Source: Winogradskyella ludwigii
GTDB lineage: Bacteria; Bacteroidota; Bacteroidia; Flavobacteriales; Flavobacteriaceae
Assembly: GCF_013403985.1 (NCBI RefSeq)
Contig: NZ_JABFDF010000004.1
Location: 186,001 to 250,000, forward strand
Direction: 5' to 3'
DNA: 64,000 nt
Both the position numbers and the translations under genes were made by a program. This document shows, in pieces, positions 1 through 9,039 of the stretch. Each line of letters starts with the position of its first letter. Within the stretch, counting starts at the first letter, position 1. The notes under the pieces were generated by a model. The model had not been told where the DNA came from, searched no databases, and was given only the letters and a program-made list of their open reading frames with translations.

Positions 1-957
1 GCAAACAATCTAATCCGTTTGTTGCTATCCAAAAACCAAAACGTAAGAACAACCGTTAGAGATGTAAATAACACCGCACCGTTTAAAGGTCTAGATGTCG
101 AGGTGGTACAAGCAGATCTTCTAGACAAAGCAGCCCTAAGAAAAGCATGTAAAGACGTCACGCACATCTATGCCGTGGCCGCCAACTTTAGCATGTGGGC
201 AAAAGACCCAAAAACGGAGATTTACGACAACAACCTAAAAGGCACCCAAAACCTGTTCGATAGCGCCAAAGCATGTGGCATTAAAAACATCGTCTATGTA
301 AGTTCTGTAGCCGCTTTAGACTTTAACACCTTACCAGCCAACGTAGATAATGGGTATAACACAGACCGAAGAAACTGGTATTACAATTCTAAAAACGATT
401 CTGATAAACTGGCTTTAGCCTTGGGTGAAACATACAACATCAGAACCGTTCTCATTTTACCATCGGCAATGATTGGCAGCCAGGCCCACAAACTCAGTTA
501 TTCTAACAACTTAGTCTATCAAATTTTAAAAGGCGAAATCCCTGTAGACACCAACGTCACCTTAAACTGGGTAGATGTAAAAGATGTGGCTTTTGGCGCG
601 TACCAAGCCATGCTAAAAGGCAAAGACCAAGAACGCTATATACTCTCTAACCCAACACACACCACATTACAAGACAGTGTAAACATAGCGGCTAAGTTGT
701 ATCCAGAATTAAAACTAAAAACCCCTAAAAAAGTACCCAAATGCCTATTGTACACAGTGGCTGGTCTTATGGAGTTTAGCAGTAAACTCACAGGAAAAGA
801 ACCCTTATTGCAACGGCATTATTTAGATATGTTTTATGGACTAAAACAAGATTATGATATTAGTAAATCTAAAGAAGAACTCAACTTTAATCCTAAACCA
901 TCAAAACAAGCTTTAGAAGAGGCACTGACCTATTTAAAAACGGACTGGAAAATGTAG
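1..957 (+). CDS. NAD-dependent epimerase/dehydratase (extended SDR), 5' truncated by window
   Basis: The reading frame is open to the first base of the window, so the true start and the N-terminal Rossmann GxxGxxG loop lie upstream; the TTG at 19 is only an internal codon. What remains has extended-SDR features: an acidic turn after the second beta strand (TTVRD), a YVSSVAAL strand carrying the active-site Ser, and a YYNSK sequence that fits the catalytic YxxxK. The family resembles dihydroflavonol-4-reductase/3-beta-HSD-type NAD(P)-dependent oxidoreductases that act on small cytosolic substrates. The substrate cannot be told. A likely terminator follows at 989-1019, so this gene is probably separate from the repeat-bearing array that starts near 1190. 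Confidence 0.85.
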   Translation, partial: ANNLIRLLLSKNQNVRTTVRDVNNTAPFKGLDVEVVQADLLDKAALRKACKDVTHIYAVAANFSMWAKDPKTEIYDNNLKGTQNLFDSAKACGIKNIVYVSSVAALDFNTLPANVDNGYNTDRRNWYYNSKNDSDKLALALGETYNIRTVLILPSAMIGSQAHKLSYSNNLVYQILKGEIPVDTNVTLNWVDVKDVAFGAYQAMLKGKDQERYILSNPTHTTLQDSVNIAAKLYPELKLKTPKKVPKCLLYTVAGLMEFSSKLTGKEPLLQRHYLDMFYGLKQDYDISKSKEELNFNPKPSKQALEEALTYLKTDWKM

Positions 958-988
958 TGGATGTAATCCATAGTTATAATATGAATAT

Positions 989-1019
989 AAAACCACTTGG
1001 CGAATGCTTGGTGGTTTTT
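989..1019 (+). terminator. Likely rho-independent terminator after the epimerase gene
   Basis: AAAACCAC and GTGGTTTT form a stem around a 14-base loop, followed by further T residues. It lies 32 bases after the epimerase stop codon. Confidence 0.5.
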
Positions 1020-1187
1020 GCATTTTACATCTTAGTTTTTGCTATTACGGATTACCGTAAGTGATTTACCATAGAAGGTTTTAACTTGGCTTTTGATGAG
1101 GAGGATCTGTACGTAACTTTACGTATAGATTTTCTGACAAATAACGATTATGTTTGTTGGATGTCTATTTAATGTATTAATGTTATG

Positions 1188-1246
1188 ATTAACTGACTAT
1201 ATTTAGGGGATATGAGTCATAATAGTTATTATATAACGAGTTAGGC
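1188..1246 (+). repeat. Compact (type 2) attC-like repeat ending in GTTAGGC
   Basis: It contains two nested imperfect hairpins (GACTATAT with ATATGAGTC, then ATAAT with ATTAT) and ends in ATAACGAGTTAGGC. The last seven bases match the integron core-site consensus GTTRRRY. The same layout and the ATAACGAGTT ending recur at 15337-15407 and 17422-17496. It sits 35 bases before the nuclease/NACHT gene. The rest of the 958-1281 gap holds the terminator and two short palindromes (TTACGG/CCGTAA near 1045 and TACGTAA/TTACGTA near 1110), with no gene seen. Confidence 0.5.
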
Positions 1247-1281
1247 AAAATAAAAACAGAGCTTCATTACATAAAAAATAT

Positions 1282-3867
1282 ATGAAAAGAATAACAGAAG
1301 AGAAATTAGCGGAAATAAAAAATAATGCATTAAAACCAACAATTTATAATGGTAATTTTCCGCTCAATGAAATATCTGATAGGGAATTTGAAGCTCTTTG
1401 TTATTTGCTTTTTAAAGAGCGTATAAAATATGATGATATTGAGCTGTCTGGTAAGTTTGACAAAATAGACTTAATGTCTGGAATTGGCGAAAAAGGGTTT
1501 GACTCAACGTTATATTTAAATAATAAAATTGTTGGTTTAATTCAATGTAAAAAATATAAAACTAGATTAACTAAACCTCTTGTAATTAAAGAATTTTTAA
1601 AATTTGTCCTAAATGCAATATTGAACCCTGATTTATTGCCAGATAAAAATAACTTCACATATTATATTATCTCTAGTTCTGGGTTTGCAAATACCACTAT
1701 TGCGTTATTATCTAATTTTAATAAAAAAATAGAAAAAGAAGATGTAAAAAAAATATGTTGTGAAATTATAAGTCAAAATAAGGGCTTAAATACAATTGAT
1801 ATTGAAGTTGAATTAAGTTCAGTTTATGATATTATCAAATTAATAAAAGTTAAAAAAGTAATACCTGAAGACTTAAATCTTCAACTTAAAGAATACTCAA
1901 TAATTGCTAAGAGTTTCTTTAAAGTTTACACTGCAACAGACAATACTCTTATTGAAAAAGTAATTACTAAATATCTTGAACCTTTAATAAATAGTATGTC
2001 CAAAGAAGACATTGAAATTAAGGATTATCAATTTCGTTTTAGAGTATACCTTTCACAAGCCTTGAACACTTATTCTTCTGCACAGACTTTAGTGTTCGGA
2101 AACCAGCAAAAGAAAATTGAAGATTTCTATTATCCTTTAACTTTAACTTGTAAAAAAGAGTCTGAACAACCTGTTAAAATCAAAACTCATAAGTTCTCAG
2201 AGGAATTTATTCCTAAATATAAGAAAGTCCTTATATGTGATCATGGAGGAATGGGTAAATCAACAATTTTAAAGTGGTTATTTCGATCTGCAACAATTGA
2301 AAATAAAGGAATCCCAATTTTTATTGAATTAAGGAGTTTAAATAAAAAAAACACAATTATTAATGAAATAACTAAACAACTAGAACCAATAAATATAAAG
2401 ATTGAAGAAAAGGTAACTAGAGATTTAATTGCAATGGGTGGTTTTATTTTCTTTTTTGATGGTTATGATGAAATATCTAAAAAGAATAAAAAGGAAGTTA
2501 CTAAAGATATGTCAAGTTTTATATCCAAAGCCAGTATAAACCTCTTTGTTATTTCATCAAGACCTGAATCGGCTTTAAAAACTTTTGGAGATTTTCAAGA
2601 ATTTAATATTGACCGTTTGAAAACAAATGAAGCTTATGAATTAATAAAAAAAATAGGTAATAATAACCCGAAATCAATTCAATTAATTGAACAACTTAAA
2701 AAAGATAATAGGAAAGAACTTACTGAGTTTCTAGAAAGCCCTCTTTTAATATCATTGCTTTATAAGAAATTTGAGCACCGAGAGACGATTCCATTAAAAA
2801 AGCAAGAGTTTTATTGGGAGGTTTTTGAAGCATTATTTCAAGCTCACGACATAATAAAAGGAGACAGGTATGAAAGAGAAAAAGAATCAAATTTAACATT
2901 ATATGAATTTCATAAAATATTAAGGGGATTGGCTTATTTCACAGCCTTACTTAATCAAGTTGAATTTAACCATTCTGAGTTAGAAAAATTTTTAATAAAG
3001 ACAAGTGATTTTTTTCCAGGGATAAAATTTAAAATAGCAAATTTCATTAATGATATTACATCTGCAGTTCCAATCTTCCAAAAAGAGGGTTTAAAATACA
3101 AATGGGCACATAAAACATTGCAAGAATATTTTGCCTCTGAATTTATTTGTAGAGATACAAAAGAAAAGCAAGGTGCTATTTTAGATCGTTTATATAAAGA
3201 TGAAAATTCATTGTCATACTATGGAATAATTGACATGTGTTACGAAATAGATTTTAAATCATTTCGAAGATATATATTGTATCCAATATGTAAAGACTAT
3301 TCTAATTATTACAATGCATCTTTAGTTAAATATAAAGGCAACCCAAAATTCAACCAAATAGTAAATCTTGCTAATCAAATTTATTGTTCCAAATTAGCAT
3401 TTTTTGAATTTGACAGTAGGTCTATAAAAAAAATATTCCCTAGAATTAAAGCATTCGAAGCATCGCTAGAAAAAGAACTGCAAACTAAAGTTAGTAGTAT
3501 TGAGATACAAGTAGGAGGTATTGAAACTAATAATGCTAAACAAGAGGTAGCATTTTTAAAACTCTATAATGGATTTAATATTAAAAAGTTTATAGAGGGA
3601 AAAAAAATCAGCCTATTAGAAGAAAAGAAACCTATCAAGAAAAAAATAAAATCATTTGATGTTGAATATAGTGCGGTTATTGAAGGCGTGGCTTTTTATT
3701 TTATTCCTGATACTATAGAAGAATTTTTAGATAATCATTTAAATGAAATAGAATCCTACTATCAAAGTATTGGAGGTTCAAGTTATTCTATAAAAGAATG
3801 TGAAAAACTTATTAAGGAAGTAGAAAAAGAAAACAAAAAAGAAGATGATTTGAACTATTTCTTTTAA
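1282..3867 (+). CDS. Mrr-like nuclease/NACHT NTPase fusion, probable anti-phage defence protein
   Basis: The 861-residue protein has three parts. Residues about 30-100 resemble a PD-(D/E)xK nuclease of the Mrr type (FEALCYLLF helix, GFD at 72-74, QCK at 88-90). Residues about 310-480 form a NACHT/STAND NTPase with Walker A GGMGKST near 322-328 and a Walker B stretch FFFDGYDE near 391-398, which has the extra acidic residues typical of NACHT. The rest is a helical region containing WAHKTLQEYFASEF, common after NACHT modules. Bacterial NACHT proteins with N-terminal nuclease effectors are established phage-defence proteins; the defence role here is by homology. No partner gene is adjacent. A compact repeat precedes it and a long repeat follows. 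The gene is markedly AT-rich, consistent with transfer. Confidence 0.85.
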   Translation: MKRITEEKLAEIKNNALKPTIYNGNFPLNEISDREFEALCYLLFKERIKYDDIELSGKFDKIDLMSGIGEKGFDSTLYLNNKIVGLIQCKKYKTRLTKPLVIKEFLKFVLNAILNPDLLPDKNNFTYYIISSSGFANTTIALLSNFNKKIEKEDVKKICCEIISQNKGLNTIDIEVELSSVYDIIKLIKVKKVIPEDLNLQLKEYSIIAKSFFKVYTATDNTLIEKVITKYLEPLINSMSKEDIEIKDYQFRFRVYLSQALNTYSSAQTLVFGNQQKKIEDFYYPLTLTCKKESEQPVKIKTHKFSEEFIPKYKKVLICDHGGMGKSTILKWLFRSATIENKGIPIFIELRSLNKKNTIINEITKQLEPINIKIEEKVTRDLIAMGGFIFFFDGYDEISKKNKKEVTKDMSSFISKASINLFVISSRPESALKTFGDFQEFNIDRLKTNEAYELIKKIGNNNPKSIQLIEQLKKDNRKELTEFLESPLLISLLYKKFEHRETIPLKKQEFYWEVFEALFQAHDIIKGDRYEREKESNLTLYEFHKILRGLAYFTALLNQVEFNHSELEKFLIKTSDFFPGIKFKIANFINDITSAVPIFQKEGLKYKWAHKTLQEYFASEFICRDTKEKQGAILDRLYKDENSLSYYGIIDMCYEIDFKSFRRYILYPICKDYSNYYNASLVKYKGNPKFNQIVNLANQIYCSKLAFFEFDSRSIKKIFPRIKAFEASLEKELQTKVSSIEIQVGGIETNNAKQEVAFLKLYNGFNIKKFIEGKKISLLEEKKPIKKKIKSFDVEYSAVIEGVAFYFIPDTIEEFLDNHLNEIESYYQSIGGSSYSIKECEKLIKEVEKENKKEDDLNYFF

Positions 3868-3882
3868 GAAATAAATTAATTT

Positions 3883-4023
3883 ACCTAACACCATGTAAAA
3901 ATAATTGCTTGGTTCTAGCCTACTTAAAAAAACCTAACAGATTTTCTATTCTAGTCATATGTGCTCTATTCTTTTCAAATAGTATTCACTAAATTAGAGC
4001 TTTACAAAAGCAGCACGTTCTTA
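3883..4023 (+). repeat. Long (type 1) attC-like repeat, copy A
   Basis: It begins ACCTAACACCATG (an RYYYAAC-type box) 16 bases after the defence gene stop and continues with the shared landmarks GCTTGGTTCTAGCCTACTT and ACTAAATTAG (3988-3997). It ends in CACGTTCTTAAC, a degenerate form of the CACGTTAGGC ending of better copies. It closely matches the copy at 8886-9012. No ORF is present. Confidence 0.6.
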
Positions 4024-4042
4024 ACCAACCCACACAAAAAAA

Positions 4043-4474
4043 ATGAATATCAAATTAATAACAATTCTTTTCTTTGTATTGCTAACATCTTGTAATTCAA
4101 ATAAAATAACAAGTATAGATTTTCATTACACGGAACCAGGAATATCATCACCTTCCCAGATTTCCTGTAGTAGTAATCTATTTGTGGACTTGAAAAATAT
4201 ACGTTACAAAAAAATCACCAATGAAAACTTTTTAAATAAGTTTGAACAACAACTGAATGAATTAAAAAAATCAGACGAATTTTCTATTAACAGCAGAATA
4301 TTCGCGCTGATAAATTATAAAGATAAAAACATAGATACGCTCTGTATTGGAGAATATAGAGGAATATGTTTGAATGGAAACATTTTATCCCATAATGACG
4401 ATTTTCATAATCTCATAATGGATGAAATTGATTTTTTTGACAAGAAGTTATACGATGAATTACGTCGGAATTAA
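4043..4474 (+). CDS. Small lipoprotein of unknown function
   Basis: A 143-residue protein with a short hydrophobic leader ending LLTSC, a standard lipobox, so it is probably exported and lipid-anchored after cleavage before Cys17. The mature part is mixed alpha/beta with about four more Cys residues and an acidic, aromatic C-terminus (MDEIDFFDKKLYDELRRN). I do not recognise the family. It stands alone between two long repeats (3883-4023 and 4511-4618), fitting a one-gene cassette. Confidence 0.75.
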   Translation: MNIKLITILFFVLLTSCNSNKITSIDFHYTEPGISSPSQISCSSNLFVDLKNIRYKKITNENFLNKFEQQLNELKKSDEFSINSRIFALINYKDKNIDTLCIGEYRGICLNGNILSHNDDFHNLIMDEIDFFDKKLYDELRRN

Positions 4475-4510
4475 AAAGCTCGCAATTATAGTAAACTGAA
4501 TATAGCCTTT

Positions 4511-4618
4511 TGCCAACACCATATACAATCCAATCCTAGCCCTAGCCCACTTCCAAAAACCCATACAGATCCCCTATCCCATTTTTATTTACTAAATTAG
4601 GTGCTTAGACACACTGTA
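4511..4618 (+). repeat. Long (type 1) attC-like repeat, copy B
   Basis: It starts TGCCAACACCATATACAAT, runs through CCTAGCCCTAGCCCACTT and TTTACTAAATTAGGTGCTTA. The middle matches the copy at 7279-7446 closely. The right-hand GTTAGGC end is not recognisable, so this copy looks decayed or right-truncated. Confidence 0.55.
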
Positions 4619-4693
4619 ACCAATTTCAACAGCACTAACAGGAAAATAAACTGACTAACACCAATTATTCATTTAAAAAATCTACTTTAAGAA

Positions 4694-7246
4694 ATGAGAA
4701 AAATTCTACTTTTTAATTTAATGCTATTTATTTTTAACACAGTATTTGGGCAAATAAATTTTGAGGATAAAGTCAATATTTATGATTATGATTCTTTAAG
4801 TGTTAATATTATTTATGATGATTTCGACCTTGATGGTGATTTGGATATAATAAAACATGGTATCACTAATTCTGGAAATGTTTTACTTCAGAAAAATGAA
4901 AACGGCGATTTTAATGTAAAACCAGCAACTTTAATAAATACTGGGAAAAATCCAATTATATCTCTAGACTTAAATAATGATGGTTTTCCCGATTTAATAA
5001 CTTACAATTTTGGCAATATAGCTGTTTTATATAATTTACAAAATGATACATTTAGTGACGAGGAAATTCTTCAAAGCAACAATAATTTCTTCGCGGTCAA
5101 TGCTATAAAGTTAGATTACAATAGTGATGGTTTCCTAGATGTAATTGTCATAGACTATAATGATGATGCTTACCTACTAATTAATGATCAAATTGGGGGA
5201 TTAAACCCAGCTGAATTTATAATTGCAGTAGGTAATTTTAACTACATTCATAAAATTGATGATTTTGATAATGATGGAAATTTTGATTTTTTTATAAAAG
5301 AAGGTGATAAATTAAAGATTTACCTATATGATGTTGGAAATGATAATTTTGTTCAGCCACTGGTATTACAAGCTGAATCTTCTTTAAAATTATATGGAAC
5401 ATTGGATTTAGATGAAAACGGATATAAAGATATTTTATATCTGAAACACGGAGCGATATGGGCAAAGTATTTTGGTGTTCATCCAATTTCAGGTGAATTT
5501 ATGGTACTGAATGATATTATAGTTGTAAATAATATCCCCTTCAACATCAATTACGAAAACAATCCTTCAATCCATATTGAAAATGAAGAGAACGGAATTT
5601 ATTCAGTTTATGTTGCATTACAAACTCCACCAAATCATTCCAGTATATACAAATTCAACATACAAAATGGTGTATTTAGCAATGCTGAATTAATTACTTC
5701 AAATTTTGCTGTAAATGATTTTGGAGTGAGTCATTTAAATTTCCTAGACCTTAATAACGATGATACGTTAGATATTATGTTTACGAGTAATTTCAATGAA
5801 CAGAAAATGATTTTTATTAATAACAATATAAATGAGCTTAATAATAAAACGATATGTATTCAGCAGGTAGTCCAACCAAGTGAGTTTTCTGTAATTGATA
5901 TGAATGGCGATGGTGTAGAGGATATTTCCATAGGTACCCAAAACGGGTTGGGTTATTTTGAAAAAAATTCTAATAATGAATTGAGTGATATGAGAAACTT
6001 AATTGGCGTGATGTCAAATCCTAATGCGTCTCATTACACCAAAAGCCATATTGTTGACTTTAACAATGACGGCATAGGAGATGTTATCGATTTTGTGGAT
6101 TTTGCAGATCATGCCAAAATTTTCAAAAATTTAGGAAACGATAATTTTGAATTTATTCAGTCCATTGCTCTTCATAATAATTTTAGTGCAACTGATGTTT
6201 CTTTTGCAGACATAGACAGTGATGGTTTTAAAGATTTAATATTTTATAATATTTCTGATGCCACAGGCAATAGCGGGTTTTATTGGGTAAAGAATAATAA
6301 TGGGATCGATTTCGGGATACTACAACCTATAATAATTAATGCCGTTGATAATCTTTCGCCAGTTACATTCGCTTTTGATGATTTTAATAGTGACGGTGAA
6401 ACAGATCTATTGATTTTAAATTATTATTATGAAAATGATCAATGGGTATCAGAAATGAATTTGTTAGAGAATGAAAATGGACAATTTTCTGGCAATAGTT
6501 TGGCAATTTTTAGTGGTGCTTACAGTAGAAGTCATTTAAAAGTTAAGGATTTTGATCAAGATGGTGATTTAGATTTTTTTGTGTACAATATAAATGACAA
6601 TCAATATCGTGATTATGAATTTTTATTTTTTAAAAATGACGGCATGAATAACTTTGAATCAATTATGATTGAAAATTTGAATATTGAAGACATCGAATTT
6701 TATGATAATGATGGTGATGGTATTTATGAAATATATGCTTGGAACTACGATGATTCTGCATATTCAAATAATATTTTTTATTACACTACTACAGACTATT
6801 TAACTTTTATTAAAACTGAAATAGATGCTTACTTAGCATCTTATGATTTTTCAGACCCTAGTACCAGAGGAGATTTACTGTTATACGATTATAATGGTGA
6901 TGGTAAAGATGATTTGTTCATTGACAATTATTCACCATTTCAAGGACTAATTTCTGTTTATAAAAATGTTTCGAATAAGCTAGGAATCGAAGAAGTTGGT
7001 AATGGTACTGATTTAAATCAATTACAAATCTATCCTAACCCTTTTGTGGATTCTATTAATTGGATTAGTCAAGAAAGAAACCTTTATACCTTACAGCTAT
7101 TTTCTCAAAATGGTAAATTACTATTTGAAAAAACAACCTCAGAAAACAGCTTAGACTTTTCTTCTTTCAGCAGTGGAGTTTACTTTCTTGTCTTTAAAGA
7201 AGAAGCTTTAAAACATGAAAGAGTTTATAAAATCATTAAAAAGTAA
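4694..7246 (+). CDS. FG-GAP/VCBS-repeat protein with T9SS sorting domain
   Basis: An 850-residue secreted protein. A Sec signal peptide (about residues 1-20, ending FGQ) is followed by roughly thirteen acidic calcium-binding-like motifs of the form DxDxDGxxD (for example DFDLDGDLD and DYNGDGKDD), the signature of FG-GAP/VCBS beta-propeller repeats. The last ~80 residues, from LQIYPNPF, are a type A T9SS sorting domain ending in VYKIIKK. It is therefore predicted to pass the outer membrane through the type IX system and stay on the surface or be released. Such propellers usually bind calcium and mediate adhesion or ligand binding; the ligand here is unknown. Finding so large a T9SS cargo alone between two attC-like repeats is unusual. 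Confidence 0.85.
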   Translation: MRKILLFNLMLFIFNTVFGQINFEDKVNIYDYDSLSVNIIYDDFDLDGDLDIIKHGITNSGNVLLQKNENGDFNVKPATLINTGKNPIISLDLNNDGFPDLITYNFGNIAVLYNLQNDTFSDEEILQSNNNFFAVNAIKLDYNSDGFLDVIVIDYNDDAYLLINDQIGGLNPAEFIIAVGNFNYIHKIDDFDNDGNFDFFIKEGDKLKIYLYDVGNDNFVQPLVLQAESSLKLYGTLDLDENGYKDILYLKHGAIWAKYFGVHPISGEFMVLNDIIVVNNIPFNINYENNPSIHIENEENGIYSVYVALQTPPNHSSIYKFNIQNGVFSNAELITSNFAVNDFGVSHLNFLDLNNDDTLDIMFTSNFNEQKMIFINNNINELNNKTICIQQVVQPSEFSVIDMNGDGVEDISIGTQNGLGYFEKNSNNELSDMRNLIGVMSNPNASHYTKSHIVDFNNDGIGDVIDFVDFADHAKIFKNLGNDNFEFIQSIALHNNFSATDVSFADIDSDGFKDLIFYNISDATGNSGFYWVKNNNGIDFGILQPIIINAVDNLSPVTFAFDDFNSDGETDLLILNYYYENDQWVSEMNLLENENGQFSGNSLAIFSGAYSRSHLKVKDFDQDGDLDFFVYNINDNQYRDYEFLFFKNDGMNNFESIMIENLNIEDIEFYDNDGDGIYEIYAWNYDDSAYSNNIFYYTTTDYLTFIKTEIDAYLASYDFSDPSTRGDLLLYDYNGDGKDDLFIDNYSPFQGLISVYKNVSNKLGIEEVGNGTDLNQLQIYPNPFVDSINWISQERNLYTLQLFSQNGKLLFEKTTSENSLDFSSFSSGVYFLVFKEEALKHERVYKIIKK

Positions 7247-7278
7247 ATGTGTCAATCTAGGGATCAAAAATAAAAATC

Positions 7279-7446
7279 TGGCTACAACAATGGCTATAAG
7301 TAATTGCCTAGCCCTAGCCCACTTACAAAAACCCTAAACGATTTCCTATACCATTTTTATTTATTAAATTAGGTGCTTAAATACACACCACCCGAGCGCA
7401 ACGATCAGGCGAAGCAAACCATACACAAAACATTTTGTGTAATTAG
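7279..7446 (+). repeat. Long (type 1) attC-like repeat, copy C
   Basis: It starts GGCTACAACAATGG and shares CTAGCCCTAGCCCACTT and TTATTAAATTAGGTGCTTA with copy B. It then carries the right-hand segment ACCCGAGCGCA..CGAAGCAAACCATACACAA seen in the copies at 17924-18087 and 19285-19447. The terminal core is degenerate (CATTTTGTGTAATTA). Confidence 0.6.
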
Positions 7447-7463
7447 AGAAAACCAAAAACACA

Positions 7464-7922
7464 ATGAAATTGAAATTAATTTATGTAACTTTTATTATCG
7501 GTTTTTTAAATATCTCGATAATTCATTCTCAATCTGACCTGAAACTTGTAAAAAAGAAAAACGGAAAAACAGTTCACTTTACAATGGTTGACAAAACACC
7601 TTTCGAAACTGATTGTGACGGAATTTCGGACGAAAAAGAAAGGACACAATGTTTGGAAAAAAGTTTACGTGAACAAATTCTGAATCGGATTGAAAAAGAC
7701 TATGAATATTCTGGCGAAATGTATGTTTGGTTTACAGTAGACAAAAAAGGAAATGTGTCCGATATTGCTACTAAAGGATATCCAAGCGCACCTGAATTTG
7801 AAAAAGATATAAATAAAGCAATTACGGAATTAAAGCTTACTAAATCTACTTACCAAAAACGGAAAGTGAATGTAAGATGTTATACTCGTGTCCTGCCGAA
7901 AGTTATTACTCCGAAAAAATAA
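7464..7922 (+). CDS. Small secreted protein with TonB C-terminal-like domain
   Basis: A 152-residue protein with a signal peptide (about 1-22, ending IHSQS). Residues about 50-150 resemble the TonB C-terminal fold as found in many flavobacterial periplasmic proteins: a pair of Cys residues in the helix before it, then VWFTVDKKGNVSDI and a final strand YTRVLPKV. Canonical TonB has an N-terminal membrane anchor and Pro-rich linker; both are absent, so this is a stand-alone domain. It lies between repeat copies C and D. The next gene ends in a related domain, so the two may share ancestry or function; no further role can be assigned. Confidence 0.7.
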   Translation: MKLKLIYVTFIIGFLNISIIHSQSDLKLVKKKNGKTVHFTMVDKTPFETDCDGISDEKERTQCLEKSLREQILNRIEKDYEYSGEMYVWFTVDKKGNVSDIATKGYPSAPEFEKDINKAITELKLTKSTYQKRKVNVRCYTRVLPKVITPKK

Positions 7923-7923
7923 C

Positions 7924-7983
7924 TACACATAACACCCGAGCGCAGCAAACAGAAAAAGTCAACCATACAAAACAACGTTAGGC
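7924..7983 (+). repeat. Truncated attC-like repeat (right half), copy D
   Basis: Only the right-hand portion is present: ATAACACCCGAGCGCAGC, CAACCATACAAAACAACG and a terminal GTTAGGC (7977-7983). The GTTRRRY-type core is intact here, unlike in copies B, C, E and F. Confidence 0.55.
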
Positions 7984-8002
7984 AACATTTAAAGCAAACG
8001 AT

Positions 8003-8881
8003 ATGAAATATAAATTACTATTAGTTACCACTCTTATATTTAGTCTTTTAACAAAGGCTCAAAATCTTAGTGATGAAAAAATAATGGGAGAATGGAAAGC
8101 TATAAATGTCGAAATTCCAAACTCTGATGAAGTGTCTCAAAAAGAAGCTTTAAAATTTATGGAAGATGCTTTTTTAGGCTCAATTTTCAATTTCAAAGGA
8201 AATAAAGTTTTTAAAATAGAATATGGTAAAACAGCAGACGATAGAATAAAAGAATTATTTTTTCTTGACAATCAAAATTGGATAATTCAAAATGACCAAA
8301 TTAAAATTGGGATGGATAACGATTATTCTTCTATGCACATTACTTTTCAAGAAGTAAATGGTAAAACATATTTTTCACTTCCAATGATGCGATTAGAAAT
8401 GGAGAAAATAAGTACTGACAAACCTTCAAAACCAAAACTAATTAAATCAAAAAAAGAAAAAGCTGAAACAGTTGATTATACTAAATCCGAATTGATAAAT
8501 AAAGACATTGATAAATCAGAAATTATTGACTTTAAAGATATAGAAAACCCACCATTAGCACCCGAATGTAAATCGAAATGGGACGTTGAAAAAAAGAAAA
8601 AATGCACAAATAAATATATTAATATGCACGTTGCTAGAAAATTTAATACTGAATTAGCAGCAGAAGTAAATGTCACAGGAAAAATTAGAATAAATATTGA
8701 ATTTGTGATTGACAAAAACGGAAGACCAATAAACATTACTGCAAATGGCGGACCTGAAATCATGAATCAAAATGCCATCGAAGTTATAGGGTTATTACCT
8801 GATTTAAAACCAGGAACAATAGATGGAGAACCTGTAAATGTTTTATACAAAATGCCTCTAGTTTTTCAAATTGCGAAATAA
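8003..8881 (+). CDS. Lipocalin-like/TonB C-terminal-like secreted protein
   Basis: A 292-residue protein with a signal peptide (about 1-19, ending TKAQ). Residues about 25-135 start with MGEWKAI and FNFKGNKVFKIEYG, reminiscent of lipocalin-like domains in flavobacterial proteins. A charged linker follows, then residues about 185-292 form a TonB C-terminal-like domain (INIEFVIDKNGRPINI, then LPDLKPGTIDGEPV and a last strand KMPLVFQI). Two Cys residues (CKSKW, CTNKY) precede this domain, as in the upstream gene. It sits between the truncated repeat D and repeat E. Exact role unknown; periplasmic or outer-membrane-facing location is inferred. Confidence 0.7.
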   Translation: MKYKLLLVTTLIFSLLTKAQNLSDEKIMGEWKAINVEIPNSDEVSQKEALKFMEDAFLGSIFNFKGNKVFKIEYGKTADDRIKELFFLDNQNWIIQNDQIKIGMDNDYSSMHITFQEVNGKTYFSLPMMRLEMEKISTDKPSKPKLIKSKKEKAETVDYTKSELINKDIDKSEIIDFKDIENPPLAPECKSKWDVEKKKKCTNKYINMHVARKFNTELAAEVNVTGKIRINIEFVIDKNGRPINITANGGPEIMNQNAIEVIGLLPDLKPGTIDGEPVNVLYKMPLVFQIAK

Positions 8882-8885
8882 AAAC

Positions 8886-9012
8886 GTCGGGTAACACCAT
8901 ATATAATTTATGGCTAGTTCTGGCCTACTTAAAAAAAAACTAACAGATTTTCTATTCTAGTTATATGTGCTCAATTCTATTCGAAATTTATTCACTAAAT
9001 TAGAGTCTCAAA
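8886..9012 (+). repeat. Long (type 1) attC-like repeat, copy E
   Basis: It starts GTCGGGTAACACCATATATA and is a near copy of 3883-4023: both share ACTTAAAAAAA, AACAGATTTTCTATTCTAG, TATGTGCTC and TTCACTAAATTAGAG. The right end is not a clear GTTRRRY. Confidence 0.6.
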
Positions 9013-9039
9013 CACCCAACCCATCCTAAACAAAACAAC

